Part shown: piece by piece, positions 1-6,737 of the stretch
Numbering within the stretch: position 1 is the first letter of the stretch
Layout of the letters: each line of letters begins with the position of its first letter
From: Aquificaceae bacterium
GTDB taxonomy: Bacteria > Aquificota > Aquificia > Aquificales > Aquificaceae
Reading direction: 5' to 3'
Assembly: GCA_015490215.1 (NCBI GenBank)
Contig: WFYH01000241.1
Location: 1 to 7,306, forward strand
DNA: 7,306 nt
Position numbers and translations under genes: made by a program
The notes under the pieces: generated by a model
Seen by the model: the letters and a program-made list of their open reading frames with translations, nothing else
The model's database searches: none
What the model was told of the DNA's origin: nothing

Positions 1-61
1 CCTTTTCTTTTCTCTCCTTTCCTGAAACTCTTATTGTGAGCACCTTTTTAGCTAATGACAT
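1..61 (-). CDS. Possible N-terminus of a hypothetical protein (3' end outside window)
   Basis: An ATG at 61-59 on the minus strand opens a frame that runs to the window edge without a stop, giving about 20 residues beginning MSLAKKVLTIRVS and continuing rich in Lys and Glu. An AAAGGTGG sequence lies about 7 bases upstream of the ATG and would be an adequate ribosome-binding site. An in-frame stop lies shortly before the ATG. The Lys/Glu-rich composition fits the other proteins here better than the opposing plus-strand frame does. The fragment is too short to assign to a family. If real, it is transcribed divergently from the haem protein gene. Confidence 0.33.
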   Translation of the reverse strand, partial: MSLAKKVLTIRVSGKERKEK

Positions 62-197
62 CTTCTACCACCTTTTAACTTTCTTCTATTTTACGTTCAC
101 GAAAGGGGAGGAGTATTTCTTTGACTTTCTGAGTTTCATGACAGGATTGACGTGGTCAGATGACTATATTCTGTCAGGAGTTTCTAAAAATTATTGA
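3..197 (+). CDS. Possible C-terminal end of a hypothetical protein (5' end outside window)
   Basis: This frame is open from the left edge for 64 codons to a TGA at 195-197. The translation is hydrophobic and very rich in Phe, with no Arg and only two Lys. That is unlike the charged proteins elsewhere in the window. It contains stretches such as PETLIVSTFLAND and, near the end, GLTWSDDYILSG. No family is recognised. It conflicts with the minus-strand frame at 1-61, so at most one of them is likely to be real. An open frame of this length could arise by chance, and Phe/Ser-rich frames often appear opposite Lys/Glu-rich coding DNA. Confidence 0.3.
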   Translation, partial: FSFLSFPETLIVSTFLANDIFYHLLTFFYFTFTKGEEYFFDFLSFMTGLTWSDDYILSGVSKNY

Positions 198-203
198 CTA
201 TAT
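161..203 (+). repeat. Direct repeat TGACTATAT, two copies
   Basis: TGACTATAT occurs at 161-169 and again at 195-203, 34 bp apart (about three helical turns). An inverted pair, TGACAG at 139-144 and CTGTCA at 171-176, flanks and overlaps the first copy, and further TGAC tetramers lie at 122-125 and 148-151. The cluster sits about 135-200 bp upstream of the haem protein gene. It could be a regulator-binding array, but this DNA is AT-rich and short repeats can occur by chance. Confidence 0.3.
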
Positions 204-273
204 CTTGGATATCTCAGGTGGATAGAGTATAAGAGCTGGGGTGGGAATTATCATACCTCCACAGAGTTGATTT

Positions 274-303
274 TTGAGGAAAGAAGACAAAAATTAGTAT
301 AGA
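274..303 (+). promoter_or_regulatory. Candidate sigma-70-like promoter for the haem protein/chemoreceptor unit
   Basis: TTGAGG at 274-279 and TATAGA at 298-303 are spaced by 18 bp. They would start transcription near 310, leaving a leader of roughly 28 bases before the ATG at 338. Both boxes deviate from consensus, and other TTGA-type boxes lie further upstream (121, 147, 194 and 267) without well-spaced partners. This is a prediction from sequence pattern only. Confidence 0.3.
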
Positions 304-337
304 GGGTGTCATAAGAAGGACATTAAGGAGGAAAAAT

Positions 338-811
338 ATGAAAAAAATTGTAATCGCAGGTCTCTCAGTAGTGGGTATAGTCTTAGCCGGTGACGTTGAG
401 TTTCCGGAAGGCTGGAGGAACATGAAGAAGGTGGAGCAGGGAGCCATCCTTCCGGGCAACCCTCTGTACGGCATAGTTCCGGGTTACCACGAGACCTACA
501 TGAACGACACTGCCTATGCCCACTTTGCTAGATACATTTCGGACTTTAAAAAAGGAAAAACTCCTCCTCAATTCCCGAAAGGGTCAACGGTTATCTTTGT
601 TAACTACAAAGACAAGGGGCAAACGCCGAGGGTCATCCTCGTAATGTATAAGACAGGAGATCCCAAAGATGAAGGAGGCTGGAAGTGGGAAGGGTTTTTG
701 ATGCCTTCCAAAAAGAGGATAGTAAAAAACCCCGCCAAGGACTGCGCCAACTGCCACTACAAGGGAAGGAAAGACTGGGACGGGATATTTGTCCCCCACG
801 CTAAGAAGTAA
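338..811 (+). CDS. Secreted cytochrome P460-family c-type haem protein
   Basis: The 157-residue product begins with a signal peptide (KK at 2-3, hydrophobic stretch 4-17, likely cleavage after about residue 18), so it acts in the periplasm. The haem c attachment motif CANCH is at 136-140, close to the C-terminus. That position, and the pattern GWRNM...NPLYGI...MND.A...GSTVIFVNY...GGWKWEGF, are typical of the cytochrome P460/cytochrome c'-beta family. Known members oxidise hydroxylamine or bind NO/CO. A true P460 has a Lys cross-linked to its haem; several Lys are present (K91, K93, K105, K110) and I cannot tell whether one plays that role. The start is supported by a strong AAGGAGG 6 bases upstream (325-331). 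The stop overlaps the start of the chemoreceptor gene in TAATG, so the two are co-translated. The family is fairly certain; the substrate is not. Confidence 0.88.
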   Translation: MKKIVIAGLSVVGIVLAGDVEFPEGWRNMKKVEQGAILPGNPLYGIVPGYHETYMNDTAYAHFARYISDFKKGKTPPQFPKGSTVIFVNYKDKGQTPRVILVMYKTGDPKDEGGWKWEGFLMPSKKRIVKNPAKDCANCHYKGRKDWDGIFVPHAKK

Positions 812-2331
812 TGAAGCTTTCCCACAAGCTCGGAGCTACCCTCGTCTTGGCAGTAATTGCGCCCGTGGTTGTTCCTGTCTTTCTTTTGTTTCAGAACATA
901 AACGAGTTTCAAGAAAAGGCTATCCTCAACCTGCTTTACTCCCTGTCTTCGGGACTTGTCCCCTCAATAACCTTTGAATCCCAAGAGGGGGCACAGGCGT
1001 ATCTAAAGGATACACTGCGAAACGTTGAGGGTATAAAGTATGTGGCTGTGTTCACCAAAGATGGGAAACTCTTTGCTGATATAAAGTGGGAGAAGGGAGT
1101 TCAAATAACCATAGATCCTTCGGCGGTGGGAGAGGTCCTAAAAGGTCAGAAGAAGGTGCTGGTCAAGGGTGACAACCTTATAGTAGGCGTGCCCATAAGG
1201 GACACTTCCACAGAGAAAAAAGAGATCATAGGGGCGCTTTTTTTGGTAGCCAAAAAGAAGTCGGTGGCTCGGGAGATAAGCATTATTTTGGGAACGATAG
1301 CTTTAGTGTCGGTTGTGGTGTTTGCCCTTGCTTTTTACATCCTGCGATCCATTTCAAAGGAGATAGGGATGATCGTTACGGAGATATCTAAGTCCAAGGA
1401 GGGAAAGCTCTCGGGTGTAGGGCTTGACAGCGGTGACGAGATAGGACAGATAGCTTCTTCTTGGAACGCCCTTGTGGACAAACTTAACAAAGTGGTTTCC
1501 GAGATAGTAGAGCACTCAAGGAAGGTAGAGGAGATAGCCTCTTCCCTGTCTTCGGGTTCTGCGGAGCTTTCCCAGTCTGTGAACCATCAGGTGGCTAACC
1601 TCTCGGAGATATCAAGGCTTGTTAAAGACTTTTCCGAGACCCTAAAGAGCATCTCCGAAAGGATGAAGCAGATGAGCGCCTTTGCGAGGGAGTCCCTTCA
1701 GGCGGCGAAGGCGGGGGCCGAAAGCTCTAAGTCAATAAGTGCCTCTATGGAAAGGTTTTCTTCTACCGTGGAGGAGGTTCTTAAAACTTTCTCGGACCTT
1801 TCCGAGAACGTGGCGAAGATAAACCGCATTGCGGATACTGTCAGGGAGATAGCGGAAAGAACTAACCTTCTTTCCTTGAACGCCGCAATAGAGGCTGCAA
1901 GGGCTGGAGAGGCGGGAAGGGGCTTTGCGGTGGTGGCGGAAGAGGTGGGTAAGCTGGCTACAAGAACCAACGAGGAGCTTGAGAGGATAGAAGAGATCAC
2001 CAAAGCTATACTTGACGCCTTTGAAAGGGTTAACCGAAACATGGGTAAGGTCAAGGAGAGCTTCAGCGAAATGAAGAAAAATTCTGAAATCATAGGTGAA
2101 AACTTCTCCAGAATACTCAAAGAGTCGGAGCACACGAGCGCAACCGCCGATGAGGTGTCGGGAGAGGTTGAAGGGCACCTAAAGGGTATTGAAGAGATCT
2201 CGGAGAAGCTGAGCTTTATAACCAACGCGAGCGAGCAGATAGAAGCGATGGCAGAAGAGCTTTCAAAGGTAGCGGAGGAGATGAAGACGGTTTCGGACAA
2301 ACTCTACAAGACGGTAGAGTTTTTCAAGTAA
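811..2331 (+). CDS. Methyl-accepting chemotaxis protein (transmembrane chemoreceptor)
   Basis: The 506-residue receptor has a first membrane helix at about 8-28, a periplasmic sensor domain at about 29-155, a second membrane helix at 157-178, a HAMP domain at about 178-232 and a long coiled-coil signalling domain. The signalling hairpin tip that contacts CheA/CheW is clear at 347-383 ([20 protein letters not shown], then [18 protein letters not shown]). The sensor region ([13 protein letters not shown], then VGVPIRD and IGALFLV) has the strand pattern of a small Cache/PAS-like fold, but I cannot name the subfamily. It contains no CxxCH and the protein has no Cys, so it does not bind haem c itself. 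No C-terminal NWETF-type methylation-enzyme tether is seen; the end is TVEFFK. The ATG overlaps the stop of the haem protein gene and only a weak AAGAAG precedes it, consistent with translational coupling. The ligand is unknown; the neighbour suggests a redox or nitrogen-oxide signal. Confidence 0.93.
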   Translation: MKLSHKLGATLVLAVIAPVVVPVFLLFQNINEFQEKAILNLLYSLSSGLVPSITFESQEGAQAYLKDTLRNVEGIKYVAVFTKDGKLFADIKWEKGVQITIDPSAVGEVLKGQKKVLVKGDNLIVGVPIRDTSTEKKEIIGALFLVAKKKSVAREISIILGTIALVSVVVFALAFYILRSISKEIGMIVTEISKSKEGKLSGVGLDSGDEIGQIASSWNALVDKLNKVVSEIVEHSRKVEEIASSLSSGSAELSQSVNHQVANLSEISRLVKDFSETLKSISERMKQMSAFARESLQAAKAGAESSKSISASMERFSSTVEEVLKTFSDLSENVAKINRIADTVREIAERTNLLSLNAAIEAARAGEAGRGFAVVAEEVGKLATRTNEELERIEEITKAILDAFERVNRNMGKVKESFSEMKKNSEIIGENFSRILKESEHTSATADEVSGEVEGHLKGIEEISEKLSFITNASEQIEAMAEELSKVAEEMKTVSDKLYKTVEFFK

Positions 2332-3688
2332 GTCCGAGAGCTTTCTCAAGGGAAACCTTTATCAGCTTCAGCTCCGAATCAAAGACGGTTCTGACATCAA
2401 GAAAGAGCAAGTCTTTCTTTATCCTTCCGATTACGGGAGGATCCGAAAGTCTGAGTCTTTTTGAGAGCTCCGAGGTGCTTAACTTACGGTGTTTTAGGAC
2501 AACACAGTAAGTGGGAAGCTCCAAAGAGGGCAGGGACCCCCCTCCGGGACGTGATACATCCCTCAGAACCCCGACCTCAAGGTCTTTAAAGCCTTTTAGA
2601 AGCCTTTTTAGTTTTAGGGCTTTTTTCTTTAAGGCGGTTTCTTTTTCGGTGAGCATGCGTATGACGGGTATGTCCTCCGGGCGACCTTCAAGGTATATCC
2701 TGAGGGTTTTTTCCAAGGACGCTAAGGTAAGCTTGTCAACTCTGAGTGCCCTTGCCATAGGGTTCCTCTTGAGCCTTTCAACTATCTCCCTTTCACCCAA
2801 GATGATGCCCGCCTGAGGACCTCCCAAGAGCTTGTCTCCACTGCCGGAAACTACGCTGACTCCTTCCTTTATACACTCCGCAAAGGAAGGCTCTCCCGTT
2901 CTAAAACCTAAGAGCCTTTCCTCTTCAAGTAGAAGACCGCTGCCTATGTCGTAGTAAAAGGGGAGAGAACTGTCTTTGGCAATCTTTACAAGATACCCAA
3001 CACCTACCTCCTCAACGAAGCCCTCTATAAAGAAGTTGCTTCTGTGAACCTTCATAAGCAGGGCTGTCTTTTCGGAGATAGCGTTCACATAATCTTGCAC
3101 TTTGGTTTTGTTGGTCGTTCCCACCTCCACCAGCAGGGCACCGGAGCTTCTCATGATATCCGGCATACGAAAGCTACCCCCTATCTCTACAAGCTCACCT
3201 CTTGAGACTATCACTTCCCTCCCCTGAGCCAAGGTGTTGAGAACCAAGTAAACTGCCCCAGCGTTGTTGTTAACCACCATGGCGGAAGGGGCACCCGTGA
3301 GCCTGCAGAGAATCTCTTCAACGTGCTCCTGCCTTGATCCCCTTGAGCCTTTGGAGAGACTGTATTCAAGGTTCGTGTATCCTGAGGCTATTTTAGCAAT
3401 ATATTCCACCGCTTCCCGTGCAAGGGGTGCCCTTCCCAAGTTGGTGTTTATGACCACTCCGGTAGCGTTTATAACCCTTCGCAGGTTCGGTTTTATCCTT
3501 CTTAGGATTTCCTCCTCTATATCCTTTTCAAGACCGCTCAGGGAGTTCCTTGCCCCTTCAAGTATCTCCGCCCTGTATCTGCTGATAACATCCCTTACCG
3601 CTTCCTTTACTATAGCTTCCGGATATGTGCCTTTAAACCTTTCTACCAGCTTGGAAACTTGGGGAAGTTGGCGCAGCAGCGGGTTCAT
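2324..3688 (-). CDS. selA: L-seryl-tRNA(Sec) selenium transferase (selenocysteine synthase)
   Basis: SelA is a cytoplasmic PLP enzyme that converts seryl-tRNA(Sec) to selenocysteinyl-tRNA(Sec) using selenophosphate. The 454-residue product is the usual length. It has the N-terminal tRNA-binding helical region ([15 protein letters not shown]), the [18 protein letters not shown] signature (73-90), [12 protein letters not shown] (108-119), [10 protein letters not shown] (139-148) and the PLP lysine K286 in [14 protein letters not shown] (281-294). R86, D285, R313 and R316 sit where the substrate-binding residues described for Aquifex SelA are expected. All catalytic elements look intact. Its ATG overlaps the pgl stop by 4 bases (ATGA), making it the last gene of the gnd-zwf-pgl-selA operon. 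Its TGA lies inside the convergent chemoreceptor gene (8-bp overlap). No tRNA(Sec), selB or selD is visible here, so it must act with partners elsewhere. Confidence 0.96.
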   Translation of the reverse strand: MNPLLRQLPQVSKLVERFKGTYPEAIVKEAVRDVISRYRAEILEGARNSLSGLEKDIEEEILRRIKPNLRRVINATGVVINTNLGRAPLAREAVEYIAKIASGYTNLEYSLSKGSRGSRQEHVEEILCRLTGAPSAMVVNNNAGAVYLVLNTLAQGREVIVSRGELVEIGGSFRMPDIMRSSGALLVEVGTTNKTKVQDYVNAISEKTALLMKVHRSNFFIEGFVEEVGVGYLVKIAKDSSLPFYYDIGSGLLLEEERLLGFRTGEPSFAECIKEGVSVVSGSGDKLLGGPQAGIILGEREIVERLKRNPMARALRVDKLTLASLEKTLRIYLEGRPEDIPVIRMLTEKETALKKKALKLKRLLKGFKDLEVGVLRDVSRPGGGSLPSLELPTYCVVLKHRKLSTSELSKRLRLSDPPVIGRIKKDLLFLDVRTVFDSELKLIKVSLEKALGLT

Positions 3689-4338
3689 ATACGTATGTCG
3701 GTAAAGATCTTTCCGCCTTTTACCTTGGAGGCGGGTATGTTTTCGCCCCTTAGAAGCTGTTGCAAAGCTCTTCTCTTCCTTTCCCCCACCACGAAGAATG
3801 CTATGGTTTCGGAAAGGTTTATAAACCTTATCCTCATGCTTATCCTATACAGCCCGTCGGGAGAAAGGGACGTGCAAGCCCAATCACCGCAGGGGTTACA
3901 GGTCCTTTCCGGGAAAAGTGAGGCGGTGTGTCCGTCTGCACCCAAACCCAAGAGTATAAAGTCAAGTCTCCCTATTTCACCGAGGACCCTGTCGTAATCC
4001 CTGCACGCCTCCTCAAGGGGTAGCTCTGTCTTTACACGGTATAGATTCGCCTTATCGCCGAGGGACTCTTTCAGAAAGCGGTAGTTGCTTTCGGGGTGAT
4101 CCGAAGGAACATATCTCTCATCGGTGGGAACGAAAAAGCACCTATCCCAGAGGTCGAAATTTTCCTTAAGGTATTCGTAAAACCTCCTCGGGGACTTTCC
4201 TCCCGCAAGACCGGCGACGAACTTACCTTTCTTTTCTATCTCCTCCCGAGCACGGGATTTAAACAGAGCGTAGAGCTTTTCAATGAGCTGATCCTCGGTT
4301 CCGAAAACCACCTCAAAGGTAGAGCCACCTTCTTCCAT
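3685..4338 (-). CDS. pgl: 6-phosphogluconolactonase
   Basis: This enzyme hydrolyses 6-phosphoglucono-delta-lactone to 6-phosphogluconate, the second step of the oxidative pentose phosphate pathway. The 217-residue product has the family motifs: phosphate-binding AGGKSP (45-50), PTDERYVPSDHPESNYRF (71-88) and LGLGADGHTASLFP (130-143), whose H137 is the probable catalytic His. An unusual cluster, CNPCGDWAC (C147, C150, C155), follows the last motif. The ATG lies 26 bp inside zwf, preceded by GAGGG immediately upstream and GGAGGAG further up. A GTG at 4311-4309 (residue 10) would give a non-overlapping alternative start, with no better ribosome-binding site. The gene ends in a 4-bp ATGA overlap with selA. 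It lies between zwf and selA in one operon, exactly where pathway order predicts. Confidence 0.93.
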   Translation of the reverse strand: MEEGGSTFEVVFGTEDQLIEKLYALFKSRAREEIEKKGKFVAGLAGGKSPRRFYEYLKENFDLWDRCFFVPTDERYVPSDHPESNYRFLKESLGDKANLYRVKTELPLEEACRDYDRVLGEIGRLDFILLGLGADGHTASLFPERTCNPCGDWACTSLSPDGLYRISMRIRFINLSETIAFFVVGERKRRALQQLLRGENIPASKVKGGKIFTDIRI

Positions 4339-5683
4339 CCCTCTTTATAAACTCCTCCGCCTCTTGCGGTCCGTAACTTCCCGGTTCGTATTCGGGCACC
4401 TGCTCTTTTTCCTTCCAAGCCTTTATTATAGGCTCTATTATCTCCCACGCAAGCTCAGATTCGTCTTCCCTTATGAAGAGGGTTTGATTTCCCTGAAATA
4501 TGTCTTCAAGTAGGGTTTCATAGGCTTCGGGCGCTCCCTCCGGTGAAAGGTCCATTTCCATGCTCCTTTCCACAGGGCAGGCTAAAAAATTCTCAGGAGG
4601 AGTCATCTCAAAGAGGAACCTTACCCTGTTTTTGGGAGCTATCTCAAAGACCAGCTTGTTTTGGGCGGGTTTACAACCGAGCATACGGTGGAAGTTCCCC
4701 GGCACCTCTTTAAAGACGATGATCGCTTGGGTTTTTTTCTCCTTCAGCCTTTTGCCCGTTCTCAGATAAAAGGGGACACCCTCCCAGCGGAAGTTGTCTA
4801 TGTAGAGCTTTATAGCTGCATAGGTCTCCGTATTTGAGGGCTTTCCGAGTTCCTCAAGGTAACCCTTATACCGCCCCCTCACCGCCACCTTGTCAACATC
4901 TTCCTCGGAAAACCTTCTTATTGATGCAAGGACCTTTACCTTTTCATCCCTTACCCTTTCCGCCTCCATAACTGCGGGAGGCTCCATAGCCAAAAAGCAG
5001 AGGATCTGAAGAAGGTGATTTTGAATCATATCCCTCAAAGCCCCCACCCTGTCGTAGTAGGAAGCTCTTCCCTCAAGACCTACCGTTTCCAAAGCGGAGA
5101 TCTGAATGTGGTCTATGAAGTTTTTGTTCCAGATACCTTCAAATATGTAGTTAGAGAACCTGACGGAGAGTATGTTTTGAACAGCCACCTTCCCGAGGAA
5201 GTGGTCTATCCTGTAGATCTCCTCTTCGGTGAAGTATCTCTTAAGCTGGAAGTTGAGCCTGCGAGCGGACTCAAGATCAAAGCCGAAGGGCTTTTCCACC
5301 ACTATCTTCCTCGGATTGGGGAACTTTCTTAAAAGGGAGCCGAGGTTTACCACCGCCACCTCAAAAAGCTGAGGGGGAAGCGCCAAGTAGAAGATGAGTT
5401 CCGTATCTTTGAACTTTTCTATCTCCTCCGCTAAGAAGTTATAATCTTCACGGTTTGTAACGTCAAATCTGTGGTATTCAAGTATTTTCCTGAGATGGTC
5501 TAAATTCTTTACATGCTCTTCCAGATCCCCCTTAGTCCTTCCGAGGGCGTAAACTTTTAGAAGATCCCCGAGCTTTCCCTTTTCAAGGAGGGAGTTAAGC
5601 ACAGGGTAAAGCTTCCTCTTGGAGAGGTCCCCCGTGCCTCCCAAAATAAAGAGAACCTTTTTATCCGCCTCCCTTCTTATCAA
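4313..5683 (-). CDS. zwf: Glucose-6-phosphate 1-dehydrogenase (TTG start)
   Basis: This enzyme oxidises glucose-6-phosphate to 6-phosphogluconolactone, producing NADPH (or NADH). From the TTG start the product is 456 residues. It has the nucleotide-binding GGTGDLSKRKLYP at 15-27, EKPFGFD at 130-136, the active-site RIDHFLGK at 158-165 (H161 the likely general base) and DRVGALRDMIQNHLLQ at 211-226. The frame is open up to an ATG at 5803, but those extra 40 residues overlap gnd, are low-complexity and precede the first conserved strand (KKVLFILGG). The TTG at 5683 has GGAGGT 7 bases upstream and starts the protein just before that strand, so it is preferred. The gene overlaps the end of gnd by 23 bp and the start of pgl by 26 bp, indicating co-translation. 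Cofactor preference cannot be decided from sequence alone. Confidence 0.94.
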   Translation of the reverse strand: MIRREADKKVLFILGGTGDLSKRKLYPVLNSLLEKGKLGDLLKVYALGRTKGDLEEHVKNLDHLRKILEYHRFDVTNREDYNFLAEEIEKFKDTELIFYLALPPQLFEVAVVNLGSLLRKFPNPRKIVVEKPFGFDLESARRLNFQLKRYFTEEEIYRIDHFLGKVAVQNILSVRFSNYIFEGIWNKNFIDHIQISALETVGLEGRASYYDRVGALRDMIQNHLLQILCFLAMEPPAVMEAERVRDEKVKVLASIRRFSEEDVDKVAVRGRYKGYLEELGKPSNTETYAAIKLYIDNFRWEGVPFYLRTGKRLKEKKTQAIIVFKEVPGNFHRMLGCKPAQNKLVFEIAPKNRVRFLFEMTPPENFLACPVERSMEMDLSPEGAPEAYETLLEDIFQGNQTLFIREDESELAWEIIEPIIKAWKEKEQVPEYEPGSYGPQEAEEFIKRDGRRWLYL

Positions 5684-6569
5684 CCTGATGACCTCCGAAC
5701 TCAAACCTGAGCGCTGCAAGGAGCTTGTCTCTGAAGGAGTCTTCCTGCCTTGATCTGAACCTCGTAAAGAGGGAGTCCGCAATGACCCAGAGGGGAACCC
5801 CAAGCTCCACGGCGGTTATAACCGTCCACCGTCCTTCCCCCGAGTCCCTTACGAAGGGTTTTATCTCTTTCATGTCCCCGAAGTCCTTAAAAGCCTTGTA
5901 GGTCAAATCCATCAGCCATGATCTTATAACGCTCCCTTTAGTGTATACCCTTGCTACCTCTTCAAGGTTCAGCTCAAAACCGCTTTCCTTCATAAGCTCA
6001 AAGCCTTCAGCTATTGCCTGCATCATCCCGTATTCTATGCCGTTGTGAACCATCTTCACAAAGTGCCCGCTCCCCGAAGCGCCCATGTATCCGTATCCAT
6101 CCCCCTCGTAGGCAAGATCCTTAAAGAGATCTTCTATCTGAAGGAAAACCTCTTTATCTCCCCCCACCATGAGGCAATAACCTTGCTTTTCTCCCCACAC
6201 GCCTCCGCTTACACCCACGTCCAAAAAGTGAACGCCTATCTGGGAAAGTTCCTCATACCTTTTTTGAGAATCCTTGTAAAAGGAGTTGCCCCCGTCTATA
6301 ACGATGTCCCCTTCAAGCAGGTAGGGCTTTAGGGACTTTATAACCTCTCCTACCACCTCCGCTGGAACCATTATCCAGAGGAGCTTCCTGTCCTCAAAGG
6401 CTCCGCAGAGGAACTCTAAATCTTCAAAGACCTCTATGCCCGCCTCTTGTGCTTTGGATCGGGCTTCTTCGCTCCTGTCGTAGCCGTAAACGGTCCACCC
6501 CTTTGAGAGAAGACGTCTGCCTATACCTGCTCCCATCCTCCCCAAGCCGATTATCCCTATCTCCCTCAT
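5661..6569 (-). CDS. gnd: 6-phosphogluconate dehydrogenase, decarboxylating, short (GntZ/YqeC-like) type
   Basis: This enzyme oxidatively decarboxylates 6-phosphogluconate to ribulose-5-phosphate, the third step of the oxidative pentose phosphate branch. The 302-residue product is far shorter than the classical ~470-residue Gnd and matches the short family, several members of which prefer NAD. It has the Rossmann motif GLGRMG (8-13), an Asp (D31) after the second strand that fits NAD binding, DGGNSFYKDS (92-101), DVGVSGGVWGEKQG (117-130), catalytic GHFVKMVHNGIEYG (168-181, K172 and N176), DSGEGRW (242-248) and a terminal RFEFGGH. It is the first gene of the operon. No strong ribosome-binding site precedes its ATG. 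A TTAAAAT-like box 8-14 bases upstream hints at a very short leader, but no good -35 accompanies it. NAD preference is inferred and unproven. Confidence 0.92.
   Translation of the reverse strand: MREIGIIGLGRMGAGIGRRLLSKGWTVYGYDRSEEARSKAQEAGIEVFEDLEFLCGAFEDRKLLWIMVPAEVVGEVIKSLKPYLLEGDIVIDGGNSFYKDSQKRYEELSQIGVHFLDVGVSGGVWGEKQGYCLMVGGDKEVFLQIEDLFKDLAYEGDGYGYMGASGSGHFVKMVHNGIEYGMMQAIAEGFELMKESGFELNLEEVARVYTKGSVIRSWLMDLTYKAFKDFGDMKEIKPFVRDSGEGRWTVITAVELGVPLWVIADSLFTRFRSRQEDSFRDKLLAALRFEFGGHQVDKKGGG
5681..5696 (-). promoter_or_regulatory. Ribosome-binding site and TTG start deciding the zwf N-terminus
   Basis: On the minus strand GGAGGT (5696-5691) is followed after 7 bases by TTG (5683-5681), in frame with the conserved G6PD nucleotide-binding strand. 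The site lies within the last codons of gnd, 23 bp before the end of its TAA, so ribosomes finishing gnd are positioned to start zwf. No ATG or GTG with comparable spacing is present nearby in this frame. Confidence 0.65.
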
Positions 6570-6605
6570 AACTTAAGATTTTAACTTCTTTTCCTGTTAG
6601 GACTT

Positions 6606-6672
6606 GTAGTTTCCACGCGGCAGATTAGGAACCTACGGAAGATGGCTGACTACGAACTCCACAAACCCGTAG
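6606..6672. repeat. Two short inverted repeats in the divergent gnd upstream region
   Basis: GTAGTTTCC (6606-6614) and GGAACCTAC (6628-6636) are complementary at 8 of 9 positions around a 13-base loop. CTACG (6650-6654) and CGTAG (6668-6672) are perfectly complementary, also around 13 bases. CTACGG at 6633-6638 can pair alternatively with CCGTAG at 6667-6672. The segment lies 37-103 bp upstream of gnd and before the 74-codon gene on the other strand. It could be an operator or a structured leader. The second pair overlaps a possible small ORF. No terminator-like T run follows. Confidence 0.35.
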
Positions 6673-6737
6673 ATAGAAAGCACTTTCTTCAAGCACTTAC
6701 ACCTGCTAAATTAATTCTCAGGGAGGTCGGAAGATGA
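6642..6737 (+). CDS. Possible 31-residue small protein or leader peptide
   Basis: An ATG at 6642 opens a 31-codon frame ending in TGA at 6735-6737. The peptide begins MADYELHKPVDRKHF and ends AKLILREVGR. It has a balanced, charged composition unlike random translation. Its stop overlaps the ATG of the downstream 74-codon gene in ATGA, the same junction type as pgl/selA. The upstream ribosome-binding site is weak (GGAAG directly against the ATG). No family is recognised. It may be a real small gene coupled to its neighbour, the remnant of a longer one, or chance. Confidence 0.3.
   Translation: MADYELHKPVDRKHFLQALTPAKLILREVGR

Noticed and set aside
1698..2300. Long antisense frames (200 and 148 codons) opposite the chemoreceptor signalling domain
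   Set aside because: Ser/Leu-rich shadows of the Glu/Lys/Ser-rich coiled coil; no start signal and no recognisable motifs.
2324..2345. Bidirectional terminator between the chemoreceptor and selA
   Set aside because: No inverted repeat with a T run is visible at the convergent stops.
3264..3997. Plus-strand frames of 146 and 112 codons opposite selA and pgl
   Set aside because: The opposite strand encodes well-supported enzymes with intact motifs; these are shadow frames.
4236..4448. Minus-strand 70-codon frame spanning the zwf/pgl junction
   Set aside because: Overlaps the C-terminus of zwf and N-terminus of pgl in a third frame and has no family features.
5684..5803. N-terminal 40-codon extension of zwf to an ATG
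   Set aside because: It is gnd read out of frame, low-complexity, and lacks family similarity; the TTG with a good ribosome-binding site fits better.
6603..6681. A CRISPR array in the gnd upstream region
   Set aside because: Only one repeat-like copy. The next similar stretch (around 6655-6681) is 46 bp on, too close and too diverged to be a regular repeat-spacer unit.
6606..6733. tRNA or tRNA(Sec) gene in the intergenic region near the selA operon
   Set aside because: Short stems exist but no cloverleaf, no T-loop GTTCGA-type sequence and no acceptor stem could be found.
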